Below, one piece after another: positions 6,748-12,410 of a stretch of DNA of 12,410 nucleotides. The notes under the pieces are model-generated. The model was not told where the DNA came from and made no database searches. It saw only the letters and a program-made list of their open reading frames with translations. Made by a program: the position numbers and the translations under genes. Each line of letters opens with the position of its first letter. Within the stretch, counting starts at the first letter, position 1. Source of the DNA: Pseudomonadota bacterium (GTDB taxonomy: Bacteria; Pseudomonadota; Gammaproteobacteria; Steroidobacterales; Woeseiaceae); contig JAKSCZ010000024.1 in the NCBI GenBank assembly GCA_022360335.1, forward strand, positions 1-12,410, in the 5' to 3' direction.

Positions 6748-8058
6748 CTAGCCGGGCAGCCCTGTCCAGTCGAGCGGCGCGACCGGGTCGGGTGCCATGT
6801 TGCCGTCGCCGTCGTAATCCAGCCGGCCGTCTACGTCGCAATGCACCGGCATGGTGTTGATATCCAGCCTGCCGTCGCCGTCCAGGTCCGTCGTCTTGCC
6901 GAAGAACGTGCCGAAGAAGTACGTGTTGGCCAGTTTCCCGGTAGCCGGGTTTCGCTGAGGCGTGAGCTGGAACTCGCCGGCGCGAATATTCAGGCGGCTC
7001 GTTGCGAGTATGCTCGGCTCGATATGGCCGTAGCCGAAGAACATGCCGCGCACCGACTCGGGAACGGGACCCTTCGCCGTCCGGTAGCGCTCGGGCGCGG
7101 ACGTTACCGCGGTGCGGCAGAAAGTCTGTGCGATCGACCGCATTACCGGCTTGCTGTCGCTGACCCGTTCGACTTTCCCCGAGGTGTAGTACGGGCGATA
7201 GAGTTTCGCCCAGTAGTTGTGGCGATAGACGTTCGAAGAAAGCTTGTCCGACCGGCCGCTGAATCCGAAGTGCTCGTAGTGCGGGGAGCCGTCGGCGTGC
7301 AGGCCGGGTACCGTTTTCTCGAGCACGAGATTCGTCATGTAGGTCTCCGAGCGAATCAGCGCCTTCGCGTCGCCGAAGACGACGGAAAACCACTCCGGAC
7401 TGATGACGGTGTGCCACGTCGTCGGGCCGACGCGCGTGAGGGCATGGCAGTGGAACACCAGCGGCATCGTCGCGTCGAACCTCGCTTCGGGATCGTAGTC
7501 GAAATCCCTGCCGGATGCCGCAGCGTCGAGGGACTCGTAGCCCTGCTTCGCGACGCGCAGATCGTTGGTCAGCACGCGGGCCCACTCGGTAATTTCGATA
7601 TCGTCGTCCATGTCGCCGGCGGCCATGGCCCCGAGGAACGTCAGGATTTTCTCTTCCTCGATGTGCGCGAGCTTGACGAGGGCGAGCAACCCGGACAGTT
7701 TCAGCTTGCGCGTCGGCGCCGATGTGATCGACTGGATCAGGACGTCGGCTGCGTCGCCGGGGAACGCCGCGATCAGCTGCCAGACGGCCTGGTCGCGTTC
7801 GATAGGCGATTCGCTGTGCAGCGCCTGTTCCAACAGCGCGCTCTTGGACGGCCGCATCAGGAACTTGGTCTTGAGGTCCCCGATGCGCCTGAGATCGCTG
7901 ACGCCGTGTTCGATTTCGCGAATGATCTCCTCCGGGTAGTGCTGAACAGACTCCAGGGGAAATTCATACGAACCCATTTTGGCCAACATCCTGTCGGCGA
8001 CACCCACAGGTTCGCTGCCGCCAAATGGTTGAAACCTGTCTATTGCTGGAAAAAGCAT
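6748..8058 (-). CDS. Unknown 436-aa protein with HEAT-like middle and two C-terminal calcium-type loops
   Basis: I do not recognise this family. The ATG at 8058 is well supported: GGAGGA (8065-8070) stands 7 nt upstream. Residues about 70-165 are helical with a HEAT/ARM-like pattern (ALHSESPIERDQAVWQLIAA and following). A conserved-looking middle is rich in His, Trp, Tyr and Phe (PLVFHCHALTRVGPTTWHTV, HYEHFGFSG, YRHNYWAKLYRPYY). The tail holds two DxDGDG loops of dockerin/EF-hand type: DLDGDGRLDINT (391-402) and DYDGDGNMAPDP (414-425). It ends in GLPG. No signal peptide or membrane helix is visible, which is unusual for such calcium loops in bacteria. It precedes the P450 by 39 bp in the same operon, so it is likely a pathway component: a scaffold, an unrecognised enzyme, or a protein substrate of the nearby oxygenases. 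Confidence 0.8.
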   Translation of the reverse strand: MLFPAIDRFQPFGGSEPVGVADRMLAKMGSYEFPLESVQHYPEEIIREIEHGVSDLRRIGDLKTKFLMRPSKSALLEQALHSESPIERDQAVWQLIAAFPGDAADVLIQSITSAPTRKLKLSGLLALVKLAHIEEEKILTFLGAMAAGDMDDDIEITEWARVLTNDLRVAKQGYESLDAAASGRDFDYDPEARFDATMPLVFHCHALTRVGPTTWHTVISPEWFSVVFGDAKALIRSETYMTNLVLEKTVPGLHADGSPHYEHFGFSGRSDKLSSNVYRHNYWAKLYRPYYTSGKVERVSDSKPVMRSIAQTFCRTAVTSAPERYRTAKGPVPESVRGMFFGYGHIEPSILATSRLNIRAGEFQLTPQRNPATGKLANTYFFGTFFGKTTDLDGDGRLDINTMPVHCDVDGRLDYDGDGNMAPDPVAPLDWTGLPG

Positions 8059-8064
8059 TCTAGT

Positions 8065-8070
8065 TCCTCC
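8065..8070 (-). promoter_or_regulatory. Ribosome binding site of the 436-aa gene
   Basis: GGAGGA read on the minus strand, 7 nt before ATG 8058. This is the strongest Shine-Dalgarno in the minus operon and fixes the start of the unknown protein. Confidence 0.8.
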
Positions 8071-8143
8071 GTTCTCCGATCTGAATTCCCAAGAAATTCA
8101 ATGTGTGTGCTCCGGTATTTGCGGAATAGCCCGGTACTCGCGT

Positions 8144-8722
8144 TCAAACCGCAATCTTTTCTTTCGAAGTGCTGTTGGTCGGCGTCCAGTCCGCGGCGCC
8201 TTCTTCGAGCAGCGTAAACAAGGGCCAGACGACGCAGAGATCGTCACCGGGATCGAAGAAAGTCTTCGCCGCCAGGTGAATGGAATCCCCGTGTTTTCGA
8301 AAAGCGATTACGCCGGGCCAGAAATCGCGCGGCTTCGGTTCGAATCCGAAATCGTCGCTGAACGACGTGCCGGAGGCGGACACGAGGTCGAACCTCCAGC
8401 CGCGTGCATCGGCGAACTTCTTTTGCGCATCCGGTTCGTCGTTGGAGAGCAGTACGACCGCAGTGCGTCGCTCGAGGTGATGCAAAACCCCGTTGATGCC
8501 GTCGGCGTACGCGGTGCAGTAAGGGCAACCCGACCCCATGTTGTGGATCACCAGCAGGTCGTCCATCCGTCCGAACAGTTCGGCCAGCGAGCGCTCTCCG
8601 TCGACGGTGCGAAACCGGTATTCCTGCGTGACCGGTGTTGCGTGCTCGTGCCGCAGAGCGGCAAGTTCCGCTCGCAGCTCGGCCATTTTTTTTTCGACTT
8701 CCCGTTCTCGCTCGACCGTCAT
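8144..8722 (-). CDS. DUF899-family thioredoxin-fold protein
   Basis: A 192-aa protein from ATG 8722 matches the DUF899 pattern. It has an N-terminal coiled helix (EREREVEKKMAELRAELAAL), then EYRFRTVDGERSLAELFGR, LLVIHNMGSGCPYCTAYADG with a CxxC (C66, C69), NGVLHHLERRTAVVLLSNDEP, ARGWRFDLVSASGTSFSDDFG, and a C-terminal PGDDLCVVWPLFTLL. The fold is thioredoxin/peroxiredoxin-like; the biochemical role of the family is not well defined. The frame is open a further 76 codons upstream, but that part is unlike the family and no start in it has a Shine-Dalgarno. The chosen ATG also lacks a good one, so the start is the weak point. It is followed after 85 bp by the 436-aa gene and may be the first gene of the biosynthetic operon, or a separate unit. 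Confidence 0.85.
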   Translation of the reverse strand: MTVEREREVEKKMAELRAELAALRHEHATPVTQEYRFRTVDGERSLAELFGRMDDLLVIHNMGSGCPYCTAYADGINGVLHHLERRTAVVLLSNDEPDAQKKFADARGWRFDLVSASGTSFSDDFGFEPKPRDFWPGVIAFRKHGDSIHLAAKTFFDPGDDLCVVWPLFTLLEEGAADWTPTNSTSKEKIAV

Positions 8723-8765
8723 ACGCAGGGCACCCGGCAATCCGTCAGCCACAGTTGAGTGCGCG

Positions 8766-8788
8766 AACAGCGTTACGCTGCCGCTGTT
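8766..8788. promoter_or_regulatory. Nested inverted repeats in the divergent intergenic region
   Basis: AACAGCG (8766-8772) pairs with CGCTGTT (8782-8788), and inside it CAGCGT-T-ACGCTG (8768-8780) forms a perfect 6-bp palindrome around one base. The element lies in the 248-bp gap (8723-8970) between the DUF899 gene and the divergent 229-aa gene, 44 bp upstream of the DUF899 start. A dyad between divergent transcription units is a natural operator position. I could not define convincing -35/-10 pairs in this gap, and nothing else in it looks coding. Confidence 0.4.
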
Positions 8789-8960
8789 ATTTCGTTCTGC
8801 GGATATCAGACCACCCGATGCAAGGGAGGGCATCTCGCATCTTGCTATCTTTGAGCCTGGAGAAGCGCCGGGGAGTCGCGGGGGCAATAAGACAATCTCG
8901 GAGAAGAATTGCCCGGCCCCGGCGGATAGACTCCGGTCGCCATAAAGCATCAGGAATTCG

Positions 8961-8965
8961 GGAGG
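8961..8965 (+). promoter_or_regulatory. Ribosome binding site of the 229-aa gene
   Basis: GGAGG is followed 5 nt later by ATG 8971. It decides the start against the much longer open frame that begins at 8635. Confidence 0.8.
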
Positions 8966-8970
8966 CGCAA

Positions 8971-9660
8971 ATGCAAAAACACGATCTCGTCGCCAACTTC
9001 AGAGACGTCCTCACCGGTACTGTCGGACATTTTCCGGTCGGTCGAACGACCGAGTTCGAAGGATCGACGATCACTCTCCCGATAACGGCGCAATTGAAGA
9101 ACGGATGGCAAAGCACCGAGTCCGTCGATTTGAAGGCGTTCATGCGCCTCGAGCTGGATCGCAGGATCATCAACCAGCACAACAGGGCGCAGTTCGAATT
9201 CGATATCGTCGTTTGGGAGCTCTATGGCCAGAGCGGACTCCTCTCCGAGAAGTTCGGCGGGGAGGCATGGGTGACCTTCTCGCTGACGCCGGAGCCCGTC
9301 AAGCAACCGCGGAGCATCTGTTTCGCCAATCAGGAAGGTGCCGATTTTCCCGCCACCATAATCTACAGTGCCGGTTACAACGTCTTCGTCGACCAGCGCC
9401 AGATCACCGACGGGCAGATGGGCATCGCCATTTGCACCCCCATTGTCAGTATCCCCCCGAGGAACGTGCTGGTGGCCTTCGAAAAACCCTTCGAAGACCG
9501 CGATCTCGGGTTGTCCTTCGACAGCGGCTGCTGCTGGGGAATGGAGACGATTACTCCGGAAGAGTTCCTGGACGGCGCCAATCGCGCCCGGCGTATCCGC
9601 GGCTGGCCGTCCGTCAAGGACCCTTACGGCTCGTTCTTCGGCGAGAAAGCACAGCAATAG
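8971..9660 (+). CDS. Protein of unknown family (229 aa)
   Basis: I do not recognise this protein. The start is set by GGAGG 5 nt before ATG 8971. There is no signal peptide. The sequence is strand-rich: STITLPITAQL, FEFDIVVWELYG, GEAWVTFSLTPEP, ATIIYSAGYNVFVDQRQIT, MGIAICTPIVSIPPRNVLVAFEK. It ends in a helical, charged tail with ITPEEFLDGANRARRIRGWP. A Cys-Cys pair lies in DSGCCWGMETIT. A soluble beta-sandwich or barrel is the most one can infer. GC-rich third codon positions match the neighbours, so it is a real resident gene. It begins the plus-strand unit divergent from the biosynthetic operon, and its stop is 16 bp before the ABC1 kinase GTG, so those two are likely co-transcribed. Confidence 0.75.
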   Translation: MQKHDLVANFRDVLTGTVGHFPVGRTTEFEGSTITLPITAQLKNGWQSTESVDLKAFMRLELDRRIINQHNRAQFEFDIVVWELYGQSGLLSEKFGGEAWVTFSLTPEPVKQPRSICFANQEGADFPATIIYSAGYNVFVDQRQITDGQMGIAICTPIVSIPPRNVLVAFEKPFEDRDLGLSFDSGCCWGMETITPEEFLDGANRARRIRGWPSVKDPYGSFFGEKAQQ

Positions 9661-9676
9661 CCGCGCACGCCGGTAA

Positions 9677-11005
9677 GTGAGGCACGACGGTCAAGGTTGG
9701 CGGTACCCCCCGATCCTTCGTTGCCTGCAGATTGCTTCCATACTCGCGTCTTTTGCCATTGCGCGCGGCTTCGCAGCACTGATCCTGCGAGAACCTGCGC
9801 TGCCGCCGCCGGCGCTTGCCGAGTTGCTCGAACGCCTGGGTCCGACGTTCGTCAAGGCCGGCCAGCTTCTGTCGTCCCGGCCCGACCTGGTCGGCGTCGA
9901 GCGGGCCGTAGCGCTCGGGCGTCTCAGGTCGCACGTCCGGCCGGAGCCGTGGCGGCACGTTCGCACGGTGGTCGAGTCGACACTGGGCGGTCCCCTGGAG
10001 GATCGTTTCAGGGAGTTCGATCGATCGCCGCTGGGAGCCGGGAGCGTCTCGCAGGTCCACAGGGCCGTCACGCGATCGGGCAGGCTCGTTGCGGTGAAAG
10101 TGCTGAGGCCACACGTCGAGAAGCGGCTCGTCGCCGACGTCCGGATCGCCCGGCTGGGATGTTCGATACTGGCCGGGGTGCCCAAACTCCGGCTCGTCCC
10201 GTGGCGCGAGACCATGGAGCAGTTCGCCGACGTGCTCACAGGACAGCTCGACCTCGAACTGGAGGCCGCCGTGTCCGCCCGATTTCGCGCTGCGTTCGCT
10301 TCTTCCGACGTGTGCATTCCGGCATCCGTGCCGGAGCTGTCCGGTTCCAGGGTTCACACAATGGAACTCGTGCCCGAATTCGCATCGGCGGTCGATTCGC
10401 AACGACGGGATTGCGAGCCGGCGGCCAGAGTGGCGCTTCGAACGCTCTACAAGATGCTCTTCGTCGAAGGCCTCGTTCACACCGACCTTCACGAAGGCAA
10501 CCTGATTCTGATGGACGACGACACGATCGTAATCGTCGATTTCGGGCTGTTCACGCGCCTCGATCGAAGGACCCGGAGCCTCTTCCGGCAATTCTTCCTC
10601 GGCATGGCGATGGGGGACGCTGCCGCGTGCACTCGCGTCGTGGTCGCAACCGCGGCGAAGGTCCCGGACGACTTGATCCATGCGGATCTGCTGGACGAGA
10701 TTCGACGGCTGATTCTCAGGCATCCCACGCACAGCGTCGCCGATTTCGAAGTGGCGGCGTTCGTAACCGATCTGTTTGCGGTTCAGGTCCGGTTCGGGAT
10801 TCGATCGTCTCCCGATTTCGCAACGGCCATCATGTCGCTCATCTCACTCGAAGGTGTCCTCAAGCGCCGGGCTCCCGCGCTCGCCTTCGCGGCTGAATCG
10901 ATCGACTTCCTGCTGCTACACCGGCGGCCCCGGATTCCTGCCATGGCGCATTGGCCTCGTGCCTGTCGAGCAGGTTCAAGGCCTTTTGCAGTTTCTTCTC
11001 GATGA
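9677..11005 (+). CDS. ABC1/UbiB/AarF-family atypical kinase, C-terminus probably replaced
   Basis: The 442-aa product has the UbiB-family hallmarks in order: the KxGQ motif in LGPTFVKAGQLLSSRPDLV (K60), the nucleotide loop PLGAGSVSQVHRA (family form AAASIGQVH, here changed), the catalytic Lys in VAVKVL (K141), HTDLHEGNLI (D270, N275) and IVDFGL (D288). Members regulate ubiquinone or lipid metabolism and have ATPase/kinase-like activity; this divergent copy could serve the locus. It starts at GTG 9677 with a poor Shine-Dalgarno, perhaps by coupling to the 229-aa gene. Family-like sequence runs to about residue 410 (SIDFLLL). The last 30 residues (RIPAMAHWPRACRAG and on) are low-complexity and antisense to a stretch with better coding character. 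The usual C-terminal membrane helices are absent, so the gene is probably truncated by a recombination event and may be a decaying copy. Confidence 0.82.
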   Translation: MRHDGQGWRYPPILRCLQIASILASFAIARGFAALILREPALPPPALAELLERLGPTFVKAGQLLSSRPDLVGVERAVALGRLRSHVRPEPWRHVRTVVESTLGGPLEDRFREFDRSPLGAGSVSQVHRAVTRSGRLVAVKVLRPHVEKRLVADVRIARLGCSILAGVPKLRLVPWRETMEQFADVLTGQLDLELEAAVSARFRAAFASSDVCIPASVPELSGSRVHTMELVPEFASAVDSQRRDCEPAARVALRTLYKMLFVEGLVHTDLHEGNLILMDDDTIVIVDFGLFTRLDRRTRSLFRQFFLGMAMGDAAACTRVVVATAAKVPDDLIHADLLDEIRRLILRHPTHSVADFEVAAFVTDLFAVQVRFGIRSSPDFATAIMSLISLEGVLKRRAPALAFAAESIDFLLLHRRPRIPAMAHWPRACRAGSRPFAVSSR

Positions 11006-11056
11006 GCTGTACGGCCGTGTAGACAAAAAAGCGGCCATATTTCCGGTCATTTCTTT
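10934..11056 (-). pseudogene. Possible gene remnant antisense to the kinase 3' end
   Basis: Read on the minus strand this stretch gives ERNDRKYGRFFVYTAVQL followed by IEKKLQKALNLLDRHEANA and PWQESG. It is an amphipathic, protein-like peptide whose codons have G or C in most third positions, as in true genes of this window. The frame is bounded by a stop just upstream (11057-11059), has no start, and degenerates where it enters real kinase sequence near 10930. I cannot name the family. It fits the internal or 3' piece of a gene brought in with the accessory DNA to the right. Confidence 0.3.
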
Positions 11057-11236
11057 CTTATGAAAGCTCTAACTCTATGTTGTAAATACAGTTATGAGCG
11101 ATTCTAAACCGGACAGAAAACCGGCCAAAGACGATCGGGACGAATTACGTTCCCCGCGAAGCTGGCGTCACACTGGATGCCCGGACTGTTTCCGGAGCAG
11201 CCCGGCTAGAAGATAGCCGCAGGCGGAGTATGACTT
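11006..11236. other. Intergenic region, AT-richer, no confident gene
   Basis: The first part carries the upstream end of the possible minus-strand remnant. Bases 11057-11100 are markedly AT-richer than the rest of the window and include an imperfect dyad, AACTCTATGT...ATACAGTT (11070-11092). A 40-codon plus frame (11094-11216, starting MSDSKPDRKPAKDDRDELR) lacks a ribosome binding site and is not called. No hairpin followed by a T-run is visible for either flanking gene. Confidence 0.4.
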
Positions 11237-11809
11237 TCAGCTTGCCGGTGTGTTCTTCCTTTCGCCGACTGCGTCCCTGAAACGCCGATACTCTTGCTTT
11301 GATACGCCTTCATTGGCGAACCACAGCTCCAGCGCCGCCCAATCGATGTCCTGATTTGCGGCAACCAGGATTGCCTGGTCCCGGGACTGCGCGTCGTTCC
11401 ACGCGTAAGTCGCCGCGAGCCTGTCCATCACGGACTGCGTCGGCGTAATAATTCGCAGCTTGCCGACGGGCAGCTCGATCACGTCACAATCCGTGGGATT
11501 GACGTAAAGGTTACCAAAGGTCAGCGGCGACGGCGGGAACTCGACGTACCACTCGACTTTGGGATGGCTGAATTGGGACAGCCTGGGAACGCCGGTGTGC
11601 TCGAATCCCAGGCGTTCCAATACCGGCTTGAGATCCGCAACCATGGCCGCGGTCACGAAATCGAGATCCCGGGACAGGTAGGCGTTATCCGAGTAGATCG
11701 TTACCGCGCTGCCACCGGAGAGTATTGCCGTAATGCCGGCGTTTTCGAGGGCATCCGAAACGATGGCAGCAACTTCTTCCAGGCTCGACCGTTCAGTGAT
11801 ATCCGGCAT
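11237..11809 (-). CDS. AbiEii/DUF1814-like nucleotidyltransferase
   Basis: The 190-aa protein has the minimal nucleotidyltransferase active site: LSGGSAVTIYS with G32-G33-S34, followed by SRDLDFV with D48 and D50. It also has the family's ITPTQSVMDRLAATYAWND and SRDQAILVA segments. A third carboxylate, probably D93 or D95 around NPTDCDVIEL, would complete metal binding. Proteins of this type include the toxin of AbiE abortive-infection systems and other nucleotidyltransferases that act on tRNA or proteins; the target here is unknown. Its ATG directly follows the TAA of the winged-helix gene, so the two are translationally coupled. No HEPN partner is present. It is most likely the effector of a toxin-antitoxin or phage-defence pair, although some family members are orphan enzymes. 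Confidence 0.82.
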   Translation of the reverse strand: MPDITERSSLEEVAAIVSDALENAGITAILSGGSAVTIYSDNAYLSRDLDFVTAAMVADLKPVLERLGFEHTGVPRLSQFSHPKVEWYVEFPPSPLTFGNLYVNPTDCDVIELPVGKLRIITPTQSVMDRLAATYAWNDAQSRDQAILVAANQDIDWAALELWFANEGVSKQEYRRFRDAVGERKNTPAS

Positions 11810-12157
11810 TTACAGCGCCTTGCCCTGGCGTCTCGGCCGTTGTCGCTGCCTGTAAAACTGTAGGAGCGTCTTTTCAGGGATACCTTCTTCAAGAGTCTGG
11901 CGCAGTAGCTCCCTAAGCCCCTGCAGTGCGGGGTCTCGAGGATTCCAGGTGTAGATGCGGCTGGTGCCGACCATGCGGCTGACCAGAATCCCGGCGCGCT
12001 CGAACTTCGCGAGTTGTTTCTGCACCTCGCTCAGGGGCATATCGAAAGTCTTCGCGATTCGCGACGCGTAGCCGTCACCGTAGTTCTCGATAAACAGAAG
12101 GACCTTCGCGGCTGCCTTGCCACCGAAGAGCACTTCCAGCGTTGCCTGAGTCGCCAT
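11810..12157 (-). CDS. Winged-helix transcriptional regulator, probable antitoxin of the nucleotidyltransferase
   Basis: A 115-aa DNA-binding protein with LFGGKAAAKVLLFIENYGDGYASRIAKTFDMPLSEVQKQLAKFERAGILVSRMVGTSRIYTWNP-type layout: helix 1, then helix-turn-helix (SRIAKTFDMPLSEVQKQL, residues about 32-50), then a beta wing (VSRMVGTSRIYTW). Such short ArsR-like winged helices often precede DUF1814-type nucleotidyltransferases. It starts at ATG 12157, 8 nt after AGGCGGG, and ends as TAA touching the next ATG. The double palindrome just upstream is its obvious autoregulatory operator. By analogy with AbiEi/AbiEii it may both repress the operon and restrain the enzyme, but AbiEi proper is larger, so direct neutralisation is inference. 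Confidence 0.82.
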   Translation of the reverse strand: MATQATLEVLFGGKAAAKVLLFIENYGDGYASRIAKTFDMPLSEVQKQLAKFERAGILVSRMVGTSRIYTWNPRDPALQGLRELLRQTLEEGIPEKTLLQFYRQRQRPRRQGKAL

Positions 12158-12190
12158 CGTTTGAGCCCGCCTGTTTCATAGATCGGATTT

Positions 12191-12227
12191 ACCTACCATA
12201 TAGGTATATTAAACCTATCTGGTAGGT
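12191..12227. promoter_or_regulatory. Double palindromic operator of the winged-helix/nucleotidyltransferase operon
   Basis: Two 15-bp arms, ACCTACCATATAGGT (12191-12205) and ACCTATCTGGTAGGT (12213-12227), are inverted copies of each other with one mismatch and a 7-bp AT spacer. Each arm is itself a dyad of the form ACCTA-N5-TAGGT, giving four half-sites; the arm centres are 22 bp apart, about two helical turns. This suits two winged-helix dimers binding the same DNA face. It lies 34 bp before the regulator start. Confidence 0.8.
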
Positions 12228-12235
12228 AGAGTAAA
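12207..12235 (-). promoter_or_regulatory. Candidate sigma70 promoter inside the operator
   Basis: On the minus strand TTTACT (12230-12235) and TTAATA (12207-12212) are separated by 17 bp. The match to consensus is moderate. The -10 hexamer falls in the spacer between the two operator arms and the right arm fills the -35/-10 gap, so bound repressor would block RNA polymerase directly. Confidence 0.45.
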
Positions 12236-12247
12236 GCCGCCTACGAT

Positions 12248-12410
12248 TCACACTTCCAGAACCAGTCCCGGCGCGAACCCCCGGGCCGCGGTTTCGGACG
12301 GATATCCGCGCGGATTGCACACGACCCGGGTGCCGAAGATCTCGTAGTCGCAGGCAACGTGCGTGTGTCCATGTATCCACAGATCCGGTCGATACTGCTC
12401 GATGACGCCC
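12248..12410 (-). CDS. Metallophosphoesterase, C-terminal end (5' part outside window)
   Basis: The minus strand from the window edge reads 53 residues and a stop: GVIEQYRPDLWIHGHTHVAC, then DYEIFGTRVVCNPRGYPSE and AARGFAPGLVLEV. The WIHGHTH motif supplies the last metal-binding histidines of calcineurin-like phosphoesterases, and VVCNPRGYP is the usual strand that follows. Substrate class cannot be told from the tail alone; small bacterial members hydrolyse nucleotides, phosphodiesters or phosphoproteins. It precedes the double operator by 20 bp in the same direction, so its transcript may run into the toxin-antitoxin-like pair. Confidence 0.8.
   Translation of the reverse strand, partial: GVIEQYRPDLWIHGHTHVACDYEIFGTRVVCNPRGYPSETAARGFAPGLVLEV

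Noticed and set aside
6380..7585. 401-codon minus frame overlapping the 436-aa gene and P450
   Set aside because: Arg/Ala/Pro-rich low-complexity product in a shifted phase over two well supported genes.
8083..8101. TGAATT/AATTCA inverted repeat between the DUF899 and 436-aa genes
   Set aside because: Arms of only 6 bp in an AT-richer spot with no T-run; too weak to call a terminator or operator.
6727..8217. 496-codon open frame on the plus strand opposite the 436-aa gene
   Set aside because: Its product is Arg/Val/Gly-rich without domain features, it has no ribosome binding site, and the opposite strand has a strong one and a structured protein. It is an antisense shadow common at high GC.
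8723..8950. N-terminal extension of the DUF899 protein
   Set aside because: The extra 76 residues do not resemble the family, no candidate start there has a Shine-Dalgarno, and the ATG at 8722 gives the usual N-terminal helix.
11075..11091. LexA-box-like sequence CTATGTTGTAAATACAG
   Set aside because: One half-site deviates from CTGT and the spacing is one base longer than the CTGT-N8-ACAG box; no SOS gene follows.
11094..11216. 40-codon plus frame beginning MSDSKPDRKPAKDD
   Set aside because: No ribosome binding site, no recognisable motif and an end in random-looking Arg/Ser/Pro sequence; it may be chance or a decayed fragment.

Overview
The window is GC-rich and densely coded, with short Shine-Dalgarno spacings and ATGA-type overlaps. 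This fits a high-GC proteobacterium; I cannot place it more precisely. There are no tRNA or rRNA genes and no CRISPR array. I see no transposase. The window cuts two genes: a nitrilase-like/di-haem fusion at the left end and a metallophosphoesterase at the right end.

Left part (1-3153, plus strand): three closely spaced genes. They are a periplasm-type di-haem oxidase/peroxidase domain (MauG/MbnH/CcpA superfamily) fused behind a nitrilase-fold domain that has lost its catalytic cysteine, an aspartyl/asparaginyl beta-hydroxylase-like Fe(II)/2-oxoglutarate oxygenase, and an SRPBCC (AHSA1/polyketide-cyclase fold) protein. They run head-on into the next operon, and the two convergent coding ends overlap by 42 bp.

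Centre (3112-8722, minus strand): an operon reading DUF899 thioredoxin-fold protein, a 436-aa protein with a HEAT-like middle and two C-terminal DxDGDG calcium-type loops, cytochrome P450, MFS exporter, stand-alone acyl carrier protein, and an LnmK/Pnap_2097-type double hot-dog protein. The last four are tied by 4-bp start/stop overlaps. An ACP beside an LnmK-like acyltransferase/decarboxylase, a P450 and an exporter is the signature of a small-molecule pathway. No ketosynthase, NRPS module or RiPP precursor lies in the window. With the facing operon this puts three different iron oxidants (di-haem c, non-haem Fe/2OG, P450) around one carrier protein.

Divergent unit (8971-11005, plus strand): a 229-aa protein of unknown family with a good ribosome binding site, then an ABC1/UbiB-family atypical kinase. 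The last residues of the kinase look like read-through of unrelated sequence. On the opposite strand the same stretch has host-like codon use and an amphipathic peptide, which suggests a recombination junction near 10920-10935.

Right part (11237-12410, minus strand): a winged-helix regulator and an AbiEii/DUF1814-like nucleotidyltransferase abut as TAAATG. This toxin-antitoxin-like pair sits behind a striking double palindrome (12191-12227) that overlaps a plausible promoter. The C-terminus of a metallophosphoesterase closes the window. This end looks like accessory DNA joined to the biosynthetic locus.
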